Assembly (NCBI GenBank): GCA_036387475.1
Contig: DASVTR010000004.1
Coordinates: 124,001 to 188,000 of the forward strand
Length of the DNA stretch: 64,000 bases
Direction: 5' to 3'
Source: DASVTR01 sp036387475
Lineage (GTDB): Bacteria; Acidobacteriota; Blastocatellia; Pyrinomonadales; Pyrinomonadaceae
Shown one piece after another: positions 1 to 9,633 of the stretch; the stretch's first letter is position 1; every line of letters begins with the position of its first letter. The translations under genes were made by a program, and so were the position numbers. The notes under the pieces are model-generated. The model was given only the letters and a program-made list of their open reading frames with translations, was not told the DNA's origin and searched no databases.

Positions 1-2172
1 AATGTCGTTTTCGACCAGAGCACAGACCGTGGCACGCAGCGCATCACGGGCACGCGCGCCGAGTGGAACTACTCGACCAAGCTCGGCTTCTTCATGAACT
101 CGACAGGCTTTACCAACCAGACCGAAGACGGCACTGTCATCAACTTCACCGCCGACACTGTTGAGAAAGTAAGCTTCGATACCATCGTCGCCATCAACGC
201 AGAGATTACGGCTTGCGATGAAGACGTGCCGAAGTGGAGCTTCAGGAGCAAGCGCGTTACCATCAAGATAGGCGACCGCGTGCGCGTCTCGACGCCAAAC
301 TTTCGCGTCAAGGGCGTCCCCGTTCTCGCTCTCCCCTATGCTTCAATCTCTATCAAGCGGCGCGATAGGGCCAGCGGCTTTCTGACGCCGACGTTTAGCG
401 GCTCCGGCGCGAAGGGCTTTCGCATCTCCAACGCTTATTATCAAACGCTTGGCCGCTCGGCTGACGTTACCTTTCGCAACGACATTTATGCTGCGCGCGG
501 CCTTGGCTTCGGCGCTGACATTCGCACGCGCGCCAACTCGCGCTCGTTTCTGGATTTCGGTTTCTTCGCCGTCAAGGATCGCATCTTTGGCAAAAAGGCC
601 GGGCCGGGCGTGCCCGATCAGGGCGGGTCTAGTTTTTATGCTAAGGGCGTGCATTATTTCCCGAACGGCTTTCTCGCCGCCGCCGATGTCAACATCACTT
701 CCAATCTGGCATTTCGGCAGGTCTTCTCAGACACGATTCAACAGGCCATCTCACCCGAAGAGCGCTCGCAGATTTTCATTAACAAAAACTTCGGCGACTA
801 TAGCTTCGATTTTCTGGCGCGGACGCAGGTCACATCCCTGCCCAACTCGCGCATACGCATACGCGAACTGCCGAGCATCACTTTAGACAAGCGCCCCTCG
901 GCCCTGCGTTATTTCGAACGCCTTCCCGTCTATTTTTCGATTACTGGAGGCTTGGAAGGCGTCAGCCGCAAAGAGACCGTCGAAGACCCTGAGTTATTCG
1001 CGCAGGAGGTCGGCGGCCTGCCGATTAATAGCCCATCCATCGTGCAGCGTCTCGATGTTCACCCGCGCTTTTCCGTCCCGGTCTATTTCGGCGGCTGGTC
1101 TGTGACGGCGATGGCGGGCCTGCGCGGGACTTACTATTCAAACTCGATTGACCCGACGACGCGGCTCGTCTTAAGCCGTGATGTCGTGCGCGGCTACGGC
1201 GAGTTTGAATTGGACGTGCGCCCGCCAGCCTTTGCTCGCAACTTTCGTCACCGCGACAAGACTTTCTTCTTTCGTCACGTCATAGAGCCTTACGTCATTT
1301 ATCGTAAGATCGAAGGCATCTCTAATTTCGAGCGTATCATTCGCTTCAACTACGTTGACGCCATTGCCGACACGAACGAGATCGAGTACGGCCTCGTGAA
1401 TCGCTTTTTCACGCGCCGCTCGACGGAGAACGTCAGCCCTGCGGCGCGCCGCGCCGATGCGACGCGCGAACGCGTACCGCTATCGAGTCAGCCTTACGAA
1501 GCCCTGACCATCACCGTGCGCGGCAAGTATTTCTTCGACCCGTATTTCGGCGGCGCGCTCATTCCGGGCCGTCGCAACCAGTTTTACCCGATCAATACTT
1601 TCTCCGGCTTCTCTTACGGCGGCGTGCCAAGGCGCTTTTCGCCCATCAACGTCGAAGCGCGTTATCGTCCGAGTCAGGCGTTGTTTGCAGACGTGCGAAC
1701 GGATTTGGATGTGCAGGGCGGTGGGCTTCGCAACCTCGCTGTCAGCTTCGGTCTCAGCCGTCGGCTGGTCAAAGCGTTTACGACCTTCTACTACACGCGC
1801 GCTATCGAACTCGCCCCTTCGCTCAGGCGCTTTGCGGACGCGCGCGGCTTTGAGGCGGGAACGCTGCGCGGCTCGCAGTGGAGTCCGACGCTGTTTCTCG
1901 GCGACCCGAATCGCGGGCTGTTTGGCGGCGTCTCCTTCTTCTTCGATTTTCAAGACCGCGCGGCCCTGCCGCCCGACCGGCCAGTGCTCAGAAATTCCGC
2001 GCTCGTGAGTTCCATAGTGACGGCTGGCTATACCTGGGATTGCTGCTCCGTCACGGTTCAAAATTACACGTTCAACGTCGGCCTGCGCAGTGAAAACCGC
2101 TTTGTCTTCAGCTTCCGCCTCAACGGCATCGGCACTTTTGGAACGGAACAGATAGGGCAGAATTTCCGCTGA
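1..2172 (+). CDS. lptD: LPS-assembly outer-membrane protein LptD (5' end outside window)
   Basis: The frame is open from the first base, so the gene starts upstream; 723 residues are visible. LptD is the outer-membrane beta-barrel that, with LptE, inserts lipopolysaccharide into the outer leaflet. The visible part starts in the OstA/LptA-like jellyroll region and passes through the family's characteristic ACDEDVPKWSFRS and PNFRVKGVPVLALPY stretches. It continues with R-x-SGFLTP and then alternating aromatic/polar strands expected of the barrel, ending with a DCCSVTVQNYTF segment and a C-terminal GTEQIGQNF. The paired cysteines DCC correspond to the CW region near the end of LptD proteins. An LptD implies a diderm envelope with LPS-like lipid, which fits the O-antigen genes downstream. 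No terminator with a T-run is obvious after the stop; only a TTGCCGG/CCGGCAA repeat with a long loop lies at 2213-2257. Family assignment is confident; the missing N-terminus cannot be judged. Confidence 0.88.
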   Translation, partial: NVVFDQSTDRGTQRITGTRAEWNYSTKLGFFMNSTGFTNQTEDGTVINFTADTVEKVSFDTIVAINAEITACDEDVPKWSFRSKRVTIKIGDRVRVSTPNFRVKGVPVLALPYASISIKRRDRASGFLTPTFSGSGAKGFRISNAYYQTLGRSADVTFRNDIYAARGLGFGADIRTRANSRSFLDFGFFAVKDRIFGKKAGPGVPDQGGSSFYAKGVHYFPNGFLAAADVNITSNLAFRQVFSDTIQQAISPEERSQIFINKNFGDYSFDFLARTQVTSLPNSRIRIRELPSITLDKRPSALRYFERLPVYFSITGGLEGVSRKETVEDPELFAQEVGGLPINSPSIVQRLDVHPRFSVPVYFGGWSVTAMAGLRGTYYSNSIDPTTRLVLSRDVVRGYGEFELDVRPPAFARNFRHRDKTFFFRHVIEPYVIYRKIEGISNFERIIRFNYVDAIADTNEIEYGLVNRFFTRRSTENVSPAARRADATRERVPLSSQPYEALTITVRGKYFFDPYFGGALIPGRRNQFYPINTFSGFSYGGVPRRFSPINVEARYRPSQALFADVRTDLDVQGGGLRNLAVSFGLSRRLVKAFTTFYYTRAIELAPSLRRFADARGFEAGTLRGSQWSPTLFLGDPNRGLFGGVSFFFDFQDRAALPPDRPVLRNSALVSSIVTAGYTWDCCSVTVQNYTFNVGLRSENRFVFSFRLNGIGTFGTEQIGQNFR

Positions 2173-2381
2173 ATTCTTCAACCTAAATCTATGTTGGGCG
2201 AGCACGCCTAACTTGCCGGGGAGGCCCTCTCTTTTCAGCCTTTTCGACCGGCAATTGCTCTAAAAAGTGTTAAACGCGAAGCATCCCCACGCCCATTTTT
2301 CTGCATCTCAATGGCTGTCCTGAAATAACCCCCACACGATTGACTTTCGCAACCCGCACATCATCGTTCTTTATCATTAAT

Positions 2382-2411
2382 TTGTTGAGTATTAGCGCGC
2401 CTCCGTATGCT
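2382..2411 (+). promoter_or_regulatory. candidate sigma70 promoter of the subtilisin-like protease gene
   Basis: TTGTTG (2382-2387), an 18-base spacer and TATGCT (2406-2411) lie 50 bases before the protease start at 2462. This is the best promoter-like match in the 289-base gap after lptD. An AGGAG ribosome-binding site follows at 2450-2454. The remainder of the gap shows nothing else I can support. Confidence 0.45.
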
Positions 2412-2461
2412 ATCTTTTAAGAGGCGCTAGAGTCCCGGCCCACGTTTTCAGGAGATCGTTA

Positions 2462-5152
2462 ATGCCGAGAGTTTCCCGTTCTGTCGCTCCCCCGTCTCGC
2501 CGTAAGAGCTTAAAATCCGTTGACCTTCGTCGCTTGAGATTAGTGCTGGCGGTGGGCCTTATCGTCCTTCTCGCCCTGGCTGTTTTCAGTACCGGAGCGC
2601 TGGCGCAATTCGGCACGCAGGATGCCGAGGCGGCTTTTGCGGAGAAGGCGGATAAGCTGCTGAAACAGTTGCGCCGTGCCGCCGCAGAGGATGGCCTGAT
2701 TGAGCAGCGTGCGGGGCGTCCCAGTGGAACTCTTTCAAGAGTCGAGAAGCTGTCGCGCGTGGCTGGCATTAATCGCGGCGCGAACGGGAAGGTCAGCGTC
2801 GGCGTGACCGTCAGCTTGACGGAAAATAGCGACGCCGCAGAGTTGGAGGCTGCGGGCTTTGCTGTCGGGGCGCTTGTCGGCGACATCGCCACCCTCGAAA
2901 CGGATGTTGAGAGACTGCCGGAATTGGCCGCGCTCGCCTCCGTCAGCAAAATCCGGGCGGTCACACAGGCTTATCCGAGCAACGACCGCGCGCGGCAATC
3001 AATCGGCATCACTAACTCTGCGGGCCAGCGCCTAATCTCACAAACGGGGCGCGGCGTTATTGTCGGCGTGATTGATACCGGCATTGATTTTCGCCACAGG
3101 GATTTCACCGTTCCCGGCTCAAACGGCACGAAGACGCGTATTAAAGCGCTGCTGGACATGACCGTCTACAGTTCGACCTCGACCGATTGGAACTATTCTC
3201 TGCCGGGACAAACAGCCAAAATCGGACGCCTCTATACAGAGGCCGACATCAACGCGGCGCTGCAAGGCACGGGCACAATTCTACAAAAAGACAAGAACGG
3301 GCACGGCACGCACGTCGCCGGAACTGCCGCCGGTAACGGTTTGGCTAGCCCTACGCCGGGCACTTACACAGGCATGGCCCCGGAAGCAGACCTCGTCATC
3401 GTCAAAGCCACCCGCCAGAACGACGATTCGGGTTCTTTTCGTACCGATGACTCGATCAACGCGCTCAAATTTATACAGCAGATTGCGGCCCAGCGCGGCC
3501 AGCCTTTCGTCGTCAACATGAGCCTCGGCGGGCACAGCGGCCCGCATGATGGAACTAACCCGGACGAGCGCGCAATAGACCAGATTGTCAGTTCCGGTGC
3601 GGGGCGCGTCATCTGCGTCGCTGCTGGAAACGAGGGCGTCACCTCCTTTAATTCAAACGACGCCAAGATACACGCTGCCGGAACAGTGCCCGCCGGAGGC
3701 AGCATCAATCTGACGTTCAACGCCACGGAGTCGCCGGATTTTCTAGACCTCTATTACGCGAACAGCGACAGGTTCACCGTCACCGTGACGCGGCCCGACG
3801 GAGTTAAAGTCGGCCCTGTCGCCTACAATCCCGGCGGCTTTGTCGACGGCGCTAATGATCCGTACATTGAGATTTACAACGCGACTGACACAAAGGGCGA
3901 TACCCTCGCATCTAACGACCAGTCGGACATCTTCATCACCTTCTCGCCGGAGGCCAACGACCTCGGCACAAACTGGACGATCACGGTGCAGGGCAATTCA
4001 GTCCCCAGCGGTGGCCGCTTTGACGCTTGGCTCGGCAATGGCTCGTTTACCACTTTCGTCGATAACAATTCGCATCTGATAGGTTCTCCCGGCACGGCGC
4101 GCGGCGCTTTGACCGTCGGCGCTTACATCACGCGCACGGGCAATGTCAATTTGTCTGTCGGCAACTACGCTCCCTTTACCAGCCCCGGCCCAACCGCCGA
4201 CGGTCGGCAGAAGCCTGAGATTAGCGCGCCCGGCTACTATCTCTACTCGTCCAGGTCGGTGGACGTTGTAGGCGAGTTTGGCACTATCGGCACTGGCTCG
4301 AACGCGCCCACCGACAGCACACACTACACGGGTCTGGCGGGCACAAGCATGGCGACGCCGGTCGTGACCGGGGCTGTGGCTTTGGTGCTGCAAGCAAACC
4401 CTGCTTTGACGAACGACCAGATTAAGACTCATCTAAAGACTTATGCGCACCACGACGGCTTTGACCCGCCGGGCTGGAATTCGCGCTTCGGCTTTGGCAA
4501 ACTCAATATCGCCGCCGTCCTCAACGCAATCGCGCCGCCTACCGCGTATACTATTTCAGGCCGCGTGGCGAACAGCAGCAACGCGAGCATCGCTGGCGTG
4601 ACCCTGACGATGACGGGCGCTGCCGGGGCAAGCGTGCAGACGAACACGAGCGGCAACTATTCATTTACGAACGTTGCGGCGGGCACGTATACCATCACGC
4701 CCTCCAGGCCGGGCTATACCTTCAGCCCTGCGAGCCAGACTTTGAGCGTCACGAACGCCAATCTGGTGTCCAATTTCACCGCCGTGCCGCTGATTCCTGC
4801 TTTGCTGATTGAAGAAGGCTCGACAACCCGCGCCGCCGCGCTCGATTCGGTGACGCAGGTGCGCGGCCCATTTCCTATCACGACGCTTTCCAACTTCAGC
4901 GCTGACCGGTATACGCGTGTCATGTTGTTTGCGTCTAATTTTGTGATGGGGCCGGGCGACGACCTCTCGATTGTTTCAGTGCAAGCGCAAGGCATTCCAT
5001 TAGTCGTCGAAAGCGTCGGAAAGGTGCCGGGAATGGACGCTTCATATATTGTCGTGCGGCTGAGCACTCAATTACCGGCGGGCGATTTGCCGCTGACCGT
5101 CAAGCTGCGCGGCGCGACGAGCAACACTGTCACGCTCGGTATTCGGCAGTAG
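2462..5152 (+). CDS. secreted subtilisin-family (S8) serine protease with C-terminal Ig-like domain
   Basis: An 896-residue secreted serine peptidase. A basic N-terminus and hydrophobic stretch at residues 24-49 ending in ALAQ form a signal peptide. A propeptide-like region (about 60-170) precedes the S8 domain. The triad is visible: Asp205 in VIDTGID, His281 in GHGTHVAG and Ser629 in GTSMATP, with the oxyanion Asn in AAGNEG. The His-to-Ser distance (about 350 residues) is roughly twice that of minimal subtilisins because a beta-rich insert lies between AAGNEG and the Ser block. Residues about 697-775 form a carboxypeptidase-regulatory-like/SdrD-type beta-sandwich (ISGRVANSS...GVTLTMTG...GNYSFTNV), and a roughly 100-residue unknown beta domain closes the protein. 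The start is supported by AGGAG seven bases upstream. Likely role is extracellular protein degradation; the substrate is unknown. Confidence 0.9.
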   Translation: MPRVSRSVAPPSRRKSLKSVDLRRLRLVLAVGLIVLLALAVFSTGALAQFGTQDAEAAFAEKADKLLKQLRRAAAEDGLIEQRAGRPSGTLSRVEKLSRVAGINRGANGKVSVGVTVSLTENSDAAELEAAGFAVGALVGDIATLETDVERLPELAALASVSKIRAVTQAYPSNDRARQSIGITNSAGQRLISQTGRGVIVGVIDTGIDFRHRDFTVPGSNGTKTRIKALLDMTVYSSTSTDWNYSLPGQTAKIGRLYTEADINAALQGTGTILQKDKNGHGTHVAGTAAGNGLASPTPGTYTGMAPEADLVIVKATRQNDDSGSFRTDDSINALKFIQQIAAQRGQPFVVNMSLGGHSGPHDGTNPDERAIDQIVSSGAGRVICVAAGNEGVTSFNSNDAKIHAAGTVPAGGSINLTFNATESPDFLDLYYANSDRFTVTVTRPDGVKVGPVAYNPGGFVDGANDPYIEIYNATDTKGDTLASNDQSDIFITFSPEANDLGTNWTITVQGNSVPSGGRFDAWLGNGSFTTFVDNNSHLIGSPGTARGALTVGAYITRTGNVNLSVGNYAPFTSPGPTADGRQKPEISAPGYYLYSSRSVDVVGEFGTIGTGSNAPTDSTHYTGLAGTSMATPVVTGAVALVLQANPALTNDQIKTHLKTYAHHDGFDPPGWNSRFGFGKLNIAAVLNAIAPPTAYTISGRVANSSNASIAGVTLTMTGAAGASVQTNTSGNYSFTNVAAGTYTITPSRPGYTFSPASQTLSVTNANLVSNFTAVPLIPALLIEEGSTTRAAALDSVTQVRGPFPITTLSNFSADRYTRVMLFASNFVMGPGDDLSIVSVQAQGIPLVVESVGKVPGMDASYIVVRLSTQLPAGDLPLTVKLRGATSNTVTLGIRQ

Positions 5153-5187
5153 CGACTTCGGTTTGAATTAAACTGAAAACTACATTG

Positions 5188-5231
5188 AGCGCGACTATGA
5201 ATAGAGATGAATTTCTATCCATAGTCGCGCT
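5188..5231 (+). terminator. hairpin terminator after the S8 protease
   Basis: Eighteen-base arms (5188-5205 and 5214-5231) pair with a single A/C mismatch around an 8-base loop, starting AGCGCGACTATG. The hairpin starts 36 bases after the protease stop and is followed by a short, imperfect T-rich tract. Its symmetry would also allow termination of minus-strand transcripts. Confidence 0.75.
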
Positions 5232-5336
5232 TTAGCATTTTCTGGTTTTAAGTTAGCGCGTCATTCATCAAGAGTCTTCGACACGCGGACGCTTAAGCTT
5301 AGCGCTGGTTTTAAGCTAAAATTCACGGGCCGCGAA

Positions 5337-7085
5337 ATGTTTAATGAAGCCGCTGTAATTGAAACGCTTCGGTGGCATGGCTCGTCCATCAGTGCACCCA
5401 ATATGTTAGAAACCGGCGAATCTGAAATCGACGTTGACCGGATAATGCACGCCATTCGAGAGACAGTGGCAAGGCAACGGCAGCAGGTCGGAGGTGAAAA
5501 TGCTCCTCCCTCTCCGGGCCGTTTTCCGCTGATTAATACATCTCGCTTGCCAGCGCAAGTTGATTCTTCTCCGCTCAGTCTGCAACCGGAGTTTCAAACA
5601 CGGCCTGACAATCAATATCACGTCGATGATTTGTTGAAGTATCACGGCAGAGATTTTGTGCGGAACGCATATCGCGCCATCCTCAGGCGAGAGCCGGACG
5701 CGGCGGGCCTGGCCCAACATCTTGAAAGTCTGGCGGGTGGCCGCTTTAATAAAATTGATATTCTGGCGAGCCTGCGCTCTTCGCCGGAAGGCGAGCGGGC
5801 GCAGGTGAAGATTGAAGGATTGGCGTGGCCCGCCGCGATAAGACGTATGGGCCGCGTACCGCTCGTCGGCTACCTGCTTCAAATACTGATCGCGGTCGGG
5901 CGGCTTCCGCTCCTGCTTCGCAATCAAAGACAGTATGAATTCTATCACTTGGCCCAACAGCAACAGATCGTTGACCACGTTAATCAAGTTCACAACCAAC
6001 TGGCCGAAACCATCGCGGAAAAGATAGCGGGCCAGCAGCAAATAATCGCATCGCTGTTGCATGAGCAACAGGAGATGGCCCAACGACACGTCGCGTTTAA
6101 AGATGAGATTGAGACTCATTTATCTGTCGCCCGCCAGCAAATCGAGTTGCTCTTGCATGAACAGCAGAAGATGGCCGAACGCCACGTCGAGTCTGGCAAT
6201 GCGTTTGAGGCGCGTTTGACTGCCGCAAGCGAGCACGTAGACCAACAGATGGCGGCGCTTGCCCGGCAGTTGGAAGAGCAAACACAGCAGTTTCTTCGCC
6301 GACAACAACAAACGCGCACCGAATTAATAATGCAGGAGAGACGCCTCGCATTGTTGCTTGAAGAAGCGCGCGAGCAGCCATCCCGTGTTGTCAGTCAGCA
6401 GCGCTCGAAAGCTTTTGAGAGCGAGGAAGACCATCTTCTAGACGCGCTCTATGCTGCATTTGAAGAGCAATTTCGCGGCAGCCGCGAAGAGATCAAGAAT
6501 CGCCTGCGCGTCTACCTGCCGATTCTTGAGGATGCGAAAATAACTGAAGACGTTTTGGACATCGGTTGCGGACGCGGCGAGTGGTTGGAGTTGTTGGGCG
6601 AGGAGGGAGTGCGTAGCCGTGGCGTCGATCATAACCGCGTTTTCGTCGAGCAGTGCAAACAAATCGGTGTGGATGTGACGGAAGAAGATGCCCTCGTTTA
6701 TCTACGGAGTTTGCCTGATAACAGTCTGAGCGCCGTCACGAGCTTTCATCTCGTCGAACATCTGCCCTTTGAGACGTTGGTCAAGCTGTTGGATGAGATC
6801 ATTCGCACGCTCAAATCAGGCGGCCTGCTAATTCTTGAAACGCCTAACCCGGAAAACTTCATCGTCGGCAGTTATAGCTTCTACGCAGACCCGACGCATC
6901 GCAATCCTATTCCCAGCCCGACGCTGCAATTTCTGCTTGAGTCGCGCGGCCTGTGTGACATCAAAGTCATGAACCTGCGCCCGTTTGACTCGGCCCGCAT
7001 CGAGGGCGAGACGGAGATAATCAAACGCTTCAACGAATACTTTTGCAGCGCTCCCGATTACGGAATCGTCGGCTGGAAAGTTTGA
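5337..7085 (+). CDS. DUF4214 - coiled coil - SAM methyltransferase fusion (polysaccharide locus)
   Basis: A 582-residue protein with three parts. Residues about 95-165 (FVRNAYRAILRREPDAAGLA...LRSSPEGE) match the DUF4214 pattern found in many exported or surface-polysaccharide proteins. Residues about 200-360 are Gln/Glu/His-rich with repeated QQQIV, EQQEMA and EQQKMA blocks and read as a long coiled coil. Residues about 385-560 are a class I SAM-dependent methyltransferase: motif I is DVLDIGCGRGEW, followed by the acidic VDHN, then SFHLVEHLP and GGLLILETPNPEN. The arrangement recalls WbdD-type O-antigen chain terminators, where a coiled coil sets chain length and a terminal methyl group stops growth; there is no kinase domain here, so this is inference. 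A start at 5403 (Met23, directly before ETGESEIDVDRIM) is also plausible; neither start has a clear ribosome-binding site. It leads a run of co-directional sugar genes. Confidence 0.82.
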   Translation: MFNEAAVIETLRWHGSSISAPNMLETGESEIDVDRIMHAIRETVARQRQQVGGENAPPSPGRFPLINTSRLPAQVDSSPLSLQPEFQTRPDNQYHVDDLLKYHGRDFVRNAYRAILRREPDAAGLAQHLESLAGGRFNKIDILASLRSSPEGERAQVKIEGLAWPAAIRRMGRVPLVGYLLQILIAVGRLPLLLRNQRQYEFYHLAQQQQIVDHVNQVHNQLAETIAEKIAGQQQIIASLLHEQQEMAQRHVAFKDEIETHLSVARQQIELLLHEQQKMAERHVESGNAFEARLTAASEHVDQQMAALARQLEEQTQQFLRRQQQTRTELIMQERRLALLLEEAREQPSRVVSQQRSKAFESEEDHLLDALYAAFEEQFRGSREEIKNRLRVYLPILEDAKITEDVLDIGCGRGEWLELLGEEGVRSRGVDHNRVFVEQCKQIGVDVTEEDALVYLRSLPDNSLSAVTSFHLVEHLPFETLVKLLDEIIRTLKSGGLLILETPNPENFIVGSYSFYADPTHRNPIPSPTLQFLLESRGLCDIKVMNLRPFDSARIEGETEIIKRFNEYFCSAPDYGIVGWKV

Positions 7086-7124
7086 TTCGGGGAGATGGCC
7101 CAGTGCCTCTCTAGCGCTTCATAA

Positions 7125-8333
7125 ATGTTCGATAAAAAAATCATCATCGTCACTCCCTGGTTTGAACGCTTCGCCGGAGGCGCTGAATTGCTGGCGAGAG
7201 GAATGGCCCGTGAGTTCGATAAACGCGGCGTCGCTGTGATGGTTTTTACGACCTGCTCACGCTCGCCTTACGATAGTTGGTGGGAAGATTATTACGAGCC
7301 GGGTGTTTACGATGTCGCGGGAATAGAGACGCGAAGGTTTGCCACCGAGAAAGCTCGAACGCACTATGAGGCGGTCATCGGCAAGTTGCAAAGCGGAGCT
7401 AATCTAACGCCGCAGGATGAGTTGGACTTTTTCGCTTACGGCATCAACAGCGGTGCTTTGATTGATGCGTTGGCTGAATACGTCGGCGGCGATTATGAAA
7501 TCATCGCGCTGCCGTATTTTCATGGCCTCACGCATTCAGCCATAAACAGCTATCCGGGTAAAATCTCCCTCATCCCATGTTTTCATAACGAGCCGCAGTT
7601 TTACTGGGGAACGACAGCGACGCTGCTCCGCAACGCGAAGCACATCTTCTTTAACTCACACGAGGAAAAGCAGATGACGATTAAGCAGTACGGCCAGGGA
7701 GTGGGGCGGCGAATCGTTGAAAGCGTCGTCACGGGAGTCGGCGTTGAATTACCTGTGTGCGCTGGTGAGACTATCTCCGAGCCTTTACCCGACAGCTATT
7801 TTGTTTACGCCGGACGCAAGGAAGTGGGGAAAAACGTTCCTCTTCTGTGCCAGTGGTTCGCTAAATATGCGGAAAAATTTCACACCAGCACAAAACTAAT
7901 CTTCATCGGAGGAGGCGACACGTCGCTCGTGCCCGCGAGCGACGATTTCATAGACTTTGGTTTTGTCTCGGAAGCGATGAAGCAGCACCTCGTCAGGCAT
8001 TCAAAGGGTGTCATCAATCTCTCTGAGAACGAAAGCTTTTCAATTGTCATTATGGAGGGCTGGCTGCTTGGAGTTCCGGCGGTGGTATCAGCAGGGTGCG
8101 CCGTGACGAAGAATCACGTGAGAAGATGCAACGGCGGCTTGTACGTCGCAAGCAGCGACGAATTTGCACTGGCTCTAAAGTATCTGGAAGACGACGCGGA
8201 GGCCCGCGACACACTTGCTGCAAACGGGCAGCAGTATGTATTACGCGAATTCTCTTTCGATGCCGTGCTTTCGAGATACTTGCGCGAGCTTCATCAACAG
8301 CAATCCGAACCCGTTTGCTCTGTCGCCCGCTAA
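7125..8333 (+). CDS. GT-B glycosyltransferase, family 4-like
   Basis: A 402-residue cytoplasmic glycosyltransferase. The N-terminal Rossmann half opens with IIIVTPWFERFAGGAELLARG, where the GGAE turn is usual for retaining GT4 enzymes. The C-terminal nucleotide-sugar half contains YFVYAGRKEVGKN, LIFIGGGD and the E-x7-E signature in ENESFSIVIMEGWLLGVPAVVS. It probably transfers a sugar from an NDP-sugar donor during O-polysaccharide assembly; donor and linkage cannot be read from sequence. It lies 39 bases after the methyltransferase fusion and 73 before the next glycosyltransferase, consistent with one transcription unit. Confidence 0.85.
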   Translation: MFDKKIIIVTPWFERFAGGAELLARGMAREFDKRGVAVMVFTTCSRSPYDSWWEDYYEPGVYDVAGIETRRFATEKARTHYEAVIGKLQSGANLTPQDELDFFAYGINSGALIDALAEYVGGDYEIIALPYFHGLTHSAINSYPGKISLIPCFHNEPQFYWGTTATLLRNAKHIFFNSHEEKQMTIKQYGQGVGRRIVESVVTGVGVELPVCAGETISEPLPDSYFVYAGRKEVGKNVPLLCQWFAKYAEKFHTSTKLIFIGGGDTSLVPASDDFIDFGFVSEAMKQHLVRHSKGVINLSENESFSIVIMEGWLLGVPAVVSAGCAVTKNHVRRCNGGLYVASSDEFALALKYLEDDAEARDTLAANGQQYVLREFSFDAVLSRYLRELHQQQSEPVCSVAR

Positions 8334-8406
8334 TGTTAAGCTGCGCTGCTAATGCTCACCGGCGCTGAGCACGCGCCGAAGCGTCCCGCTGCTAATATCA
8401 CCCGGA

Positions 8407-9597
8407 ATGAAAATATTAATAGACGGTCAAACGCTTCTTACCCCCGACATCAATCGGGGCATCGGCACATATTTTAAAAACACCGTCGAGCATCTACTTG
8501 AAAACGATTTTACGAACGACTTCTACATCAACACGCCGCACGGCGCTCACCTCAAGAGCCTGTCTCCCTGGGCACGTGAGAAGCTCTGCGTTGTTGACAA
8601 TTGGGCTTATGATATTCGTGCTTCTCACGAACGCCCTCTGCAATCTGTCGCCAAAGCGTATTCGGATGCGCTGAACAACGATATTGAGAAGAGAGGGATA
8701 AATCTCTACTGGTCGCCAAACGCTTTGATGGATAACGTCTTCCTCGCGTCCCGACAACAGAGCGCCTGCTGCTTCGCCGTGACGATTTACGACTTGATAA
8801 TTTCAGTCATGGAAAAGACGTACGCTAAGCATCTGCCGCCTGCGGCCATGAGCCGTTACAAAGACAAGCTGCGGCGTTTGGAAAGAGACTACGATCTTTT
8901 CCTGCATATCTCGCGACATACCCAATCCGATTTCACGGATGCGCTGTCTGTTAAAGACAAAAAGCACGTCGTCACACCGCTGGCGGCTGGCAGCGCATTT
9001 CGCCCGTATCCGTTTCCGAGCGTTACCCACAATGCAAGCGATTATGTGCTTTATCCAGGCGGCTTCGACCCGCGTAAGAACATGAATCGAGCGGTCGAGG
9101 CTTTTGCTCGTTTACAGGCGAGATACGGCGTAGATGAGAGGATAAGCGCCACGCAGTTGTGGATTGTATGCAGTTCGGATAACGCGGCGGCCAGTGGTAT
9201 GCTGAATTACGCTGAAGGTTTAGGGTTAAGCGGGAAACTTAAGTTCACGGGCTTCGTAGACGATGCGGCCCTGGTTGCGTTGTATCAAAAAGCCCGCTGT
9301 CTTTTCTTTCCGTCTCTCTACGAGGGATTCGGGCTGCCCCTTTTGGAAGGCTTGGCTTGCGGCCTTCCGGTGGCATCTTCGAACACTTCATCGCTGCCGG
9401 AAGTCGGCGGTGACGTTGCGACTTATTTTGATCCTTACAATTTGGACGAAATGGCCGAGCGTCTTTATCAAACTTTACAAGCGCCGATGGACTATCAATC
9501 GAGGCTCGAAAGATACGAGTATTCCAAAAAGTTTTCGTGGCAAAAGACAGCCCTCTTAACGCTCGAAGCTTTCGCTGATTTCGCGAAAGGGAATTGA
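8407..9597 (+). CDS. GT-B glycosyltransferase, family 4 (mannosyltransferase-like)
   Basis: A 396-residue GT4 enzyme. It starts KILIDGQTLLTPDINRGIGTY, the typical opening of polysaccharide mannosyltransferases. It contains YPGGFDPRKNMNRAVEAF at the start of the donor-binding half and the E-x7-E motif in YEGFGLPLLEGLACGLPVASS, followed by SLPEVGGDVATYFDP. Architecture matches the gene at 13341, and both look like chain-elongating or adaptor transferases of an O-antigen cluster. The start directly follows a GGA triplet. Family confident, sugar specificity unknown. Confidence 0.87.
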   Translation: MKILIDGQTLLTPDINRGIGTYFKNTVEHLLENDFTNDFYINTPHGAHLKSLSPWAREKLCVVDNWAYDIRASHERPLQSVAKAYSDALNNDIEKRGINLYWSPNALMDNVFLASRQQSACCFAVTIYDLIISVMEKTYAKHLPPAAMSRYKDKLRRLERDYDLFLHISRHTQSDFTDALSVKDKKHVVTPLAAGSAFRPYPFPSVTHNASDYVLYPGGFDPRKNMNRAVEAFARLQARYGVDERISATQLWIVCSSDNAAASGMLNYAEGLGLSGKLKFTGFVDDAALVALYQKARCLFFPSLYEGFGLPLLEGLACGLPVASSNTSSLPEVGGDVATYFDPYNLDEMAERLYQTLQAPMDYQSRLERYEYSKKFSWQKTALLTLEAFADFAKGN

Positions 9598-9633
9598 ACC
9601 ATTAAAGATTAAAAGCGAGCGCGCCTGACGATT

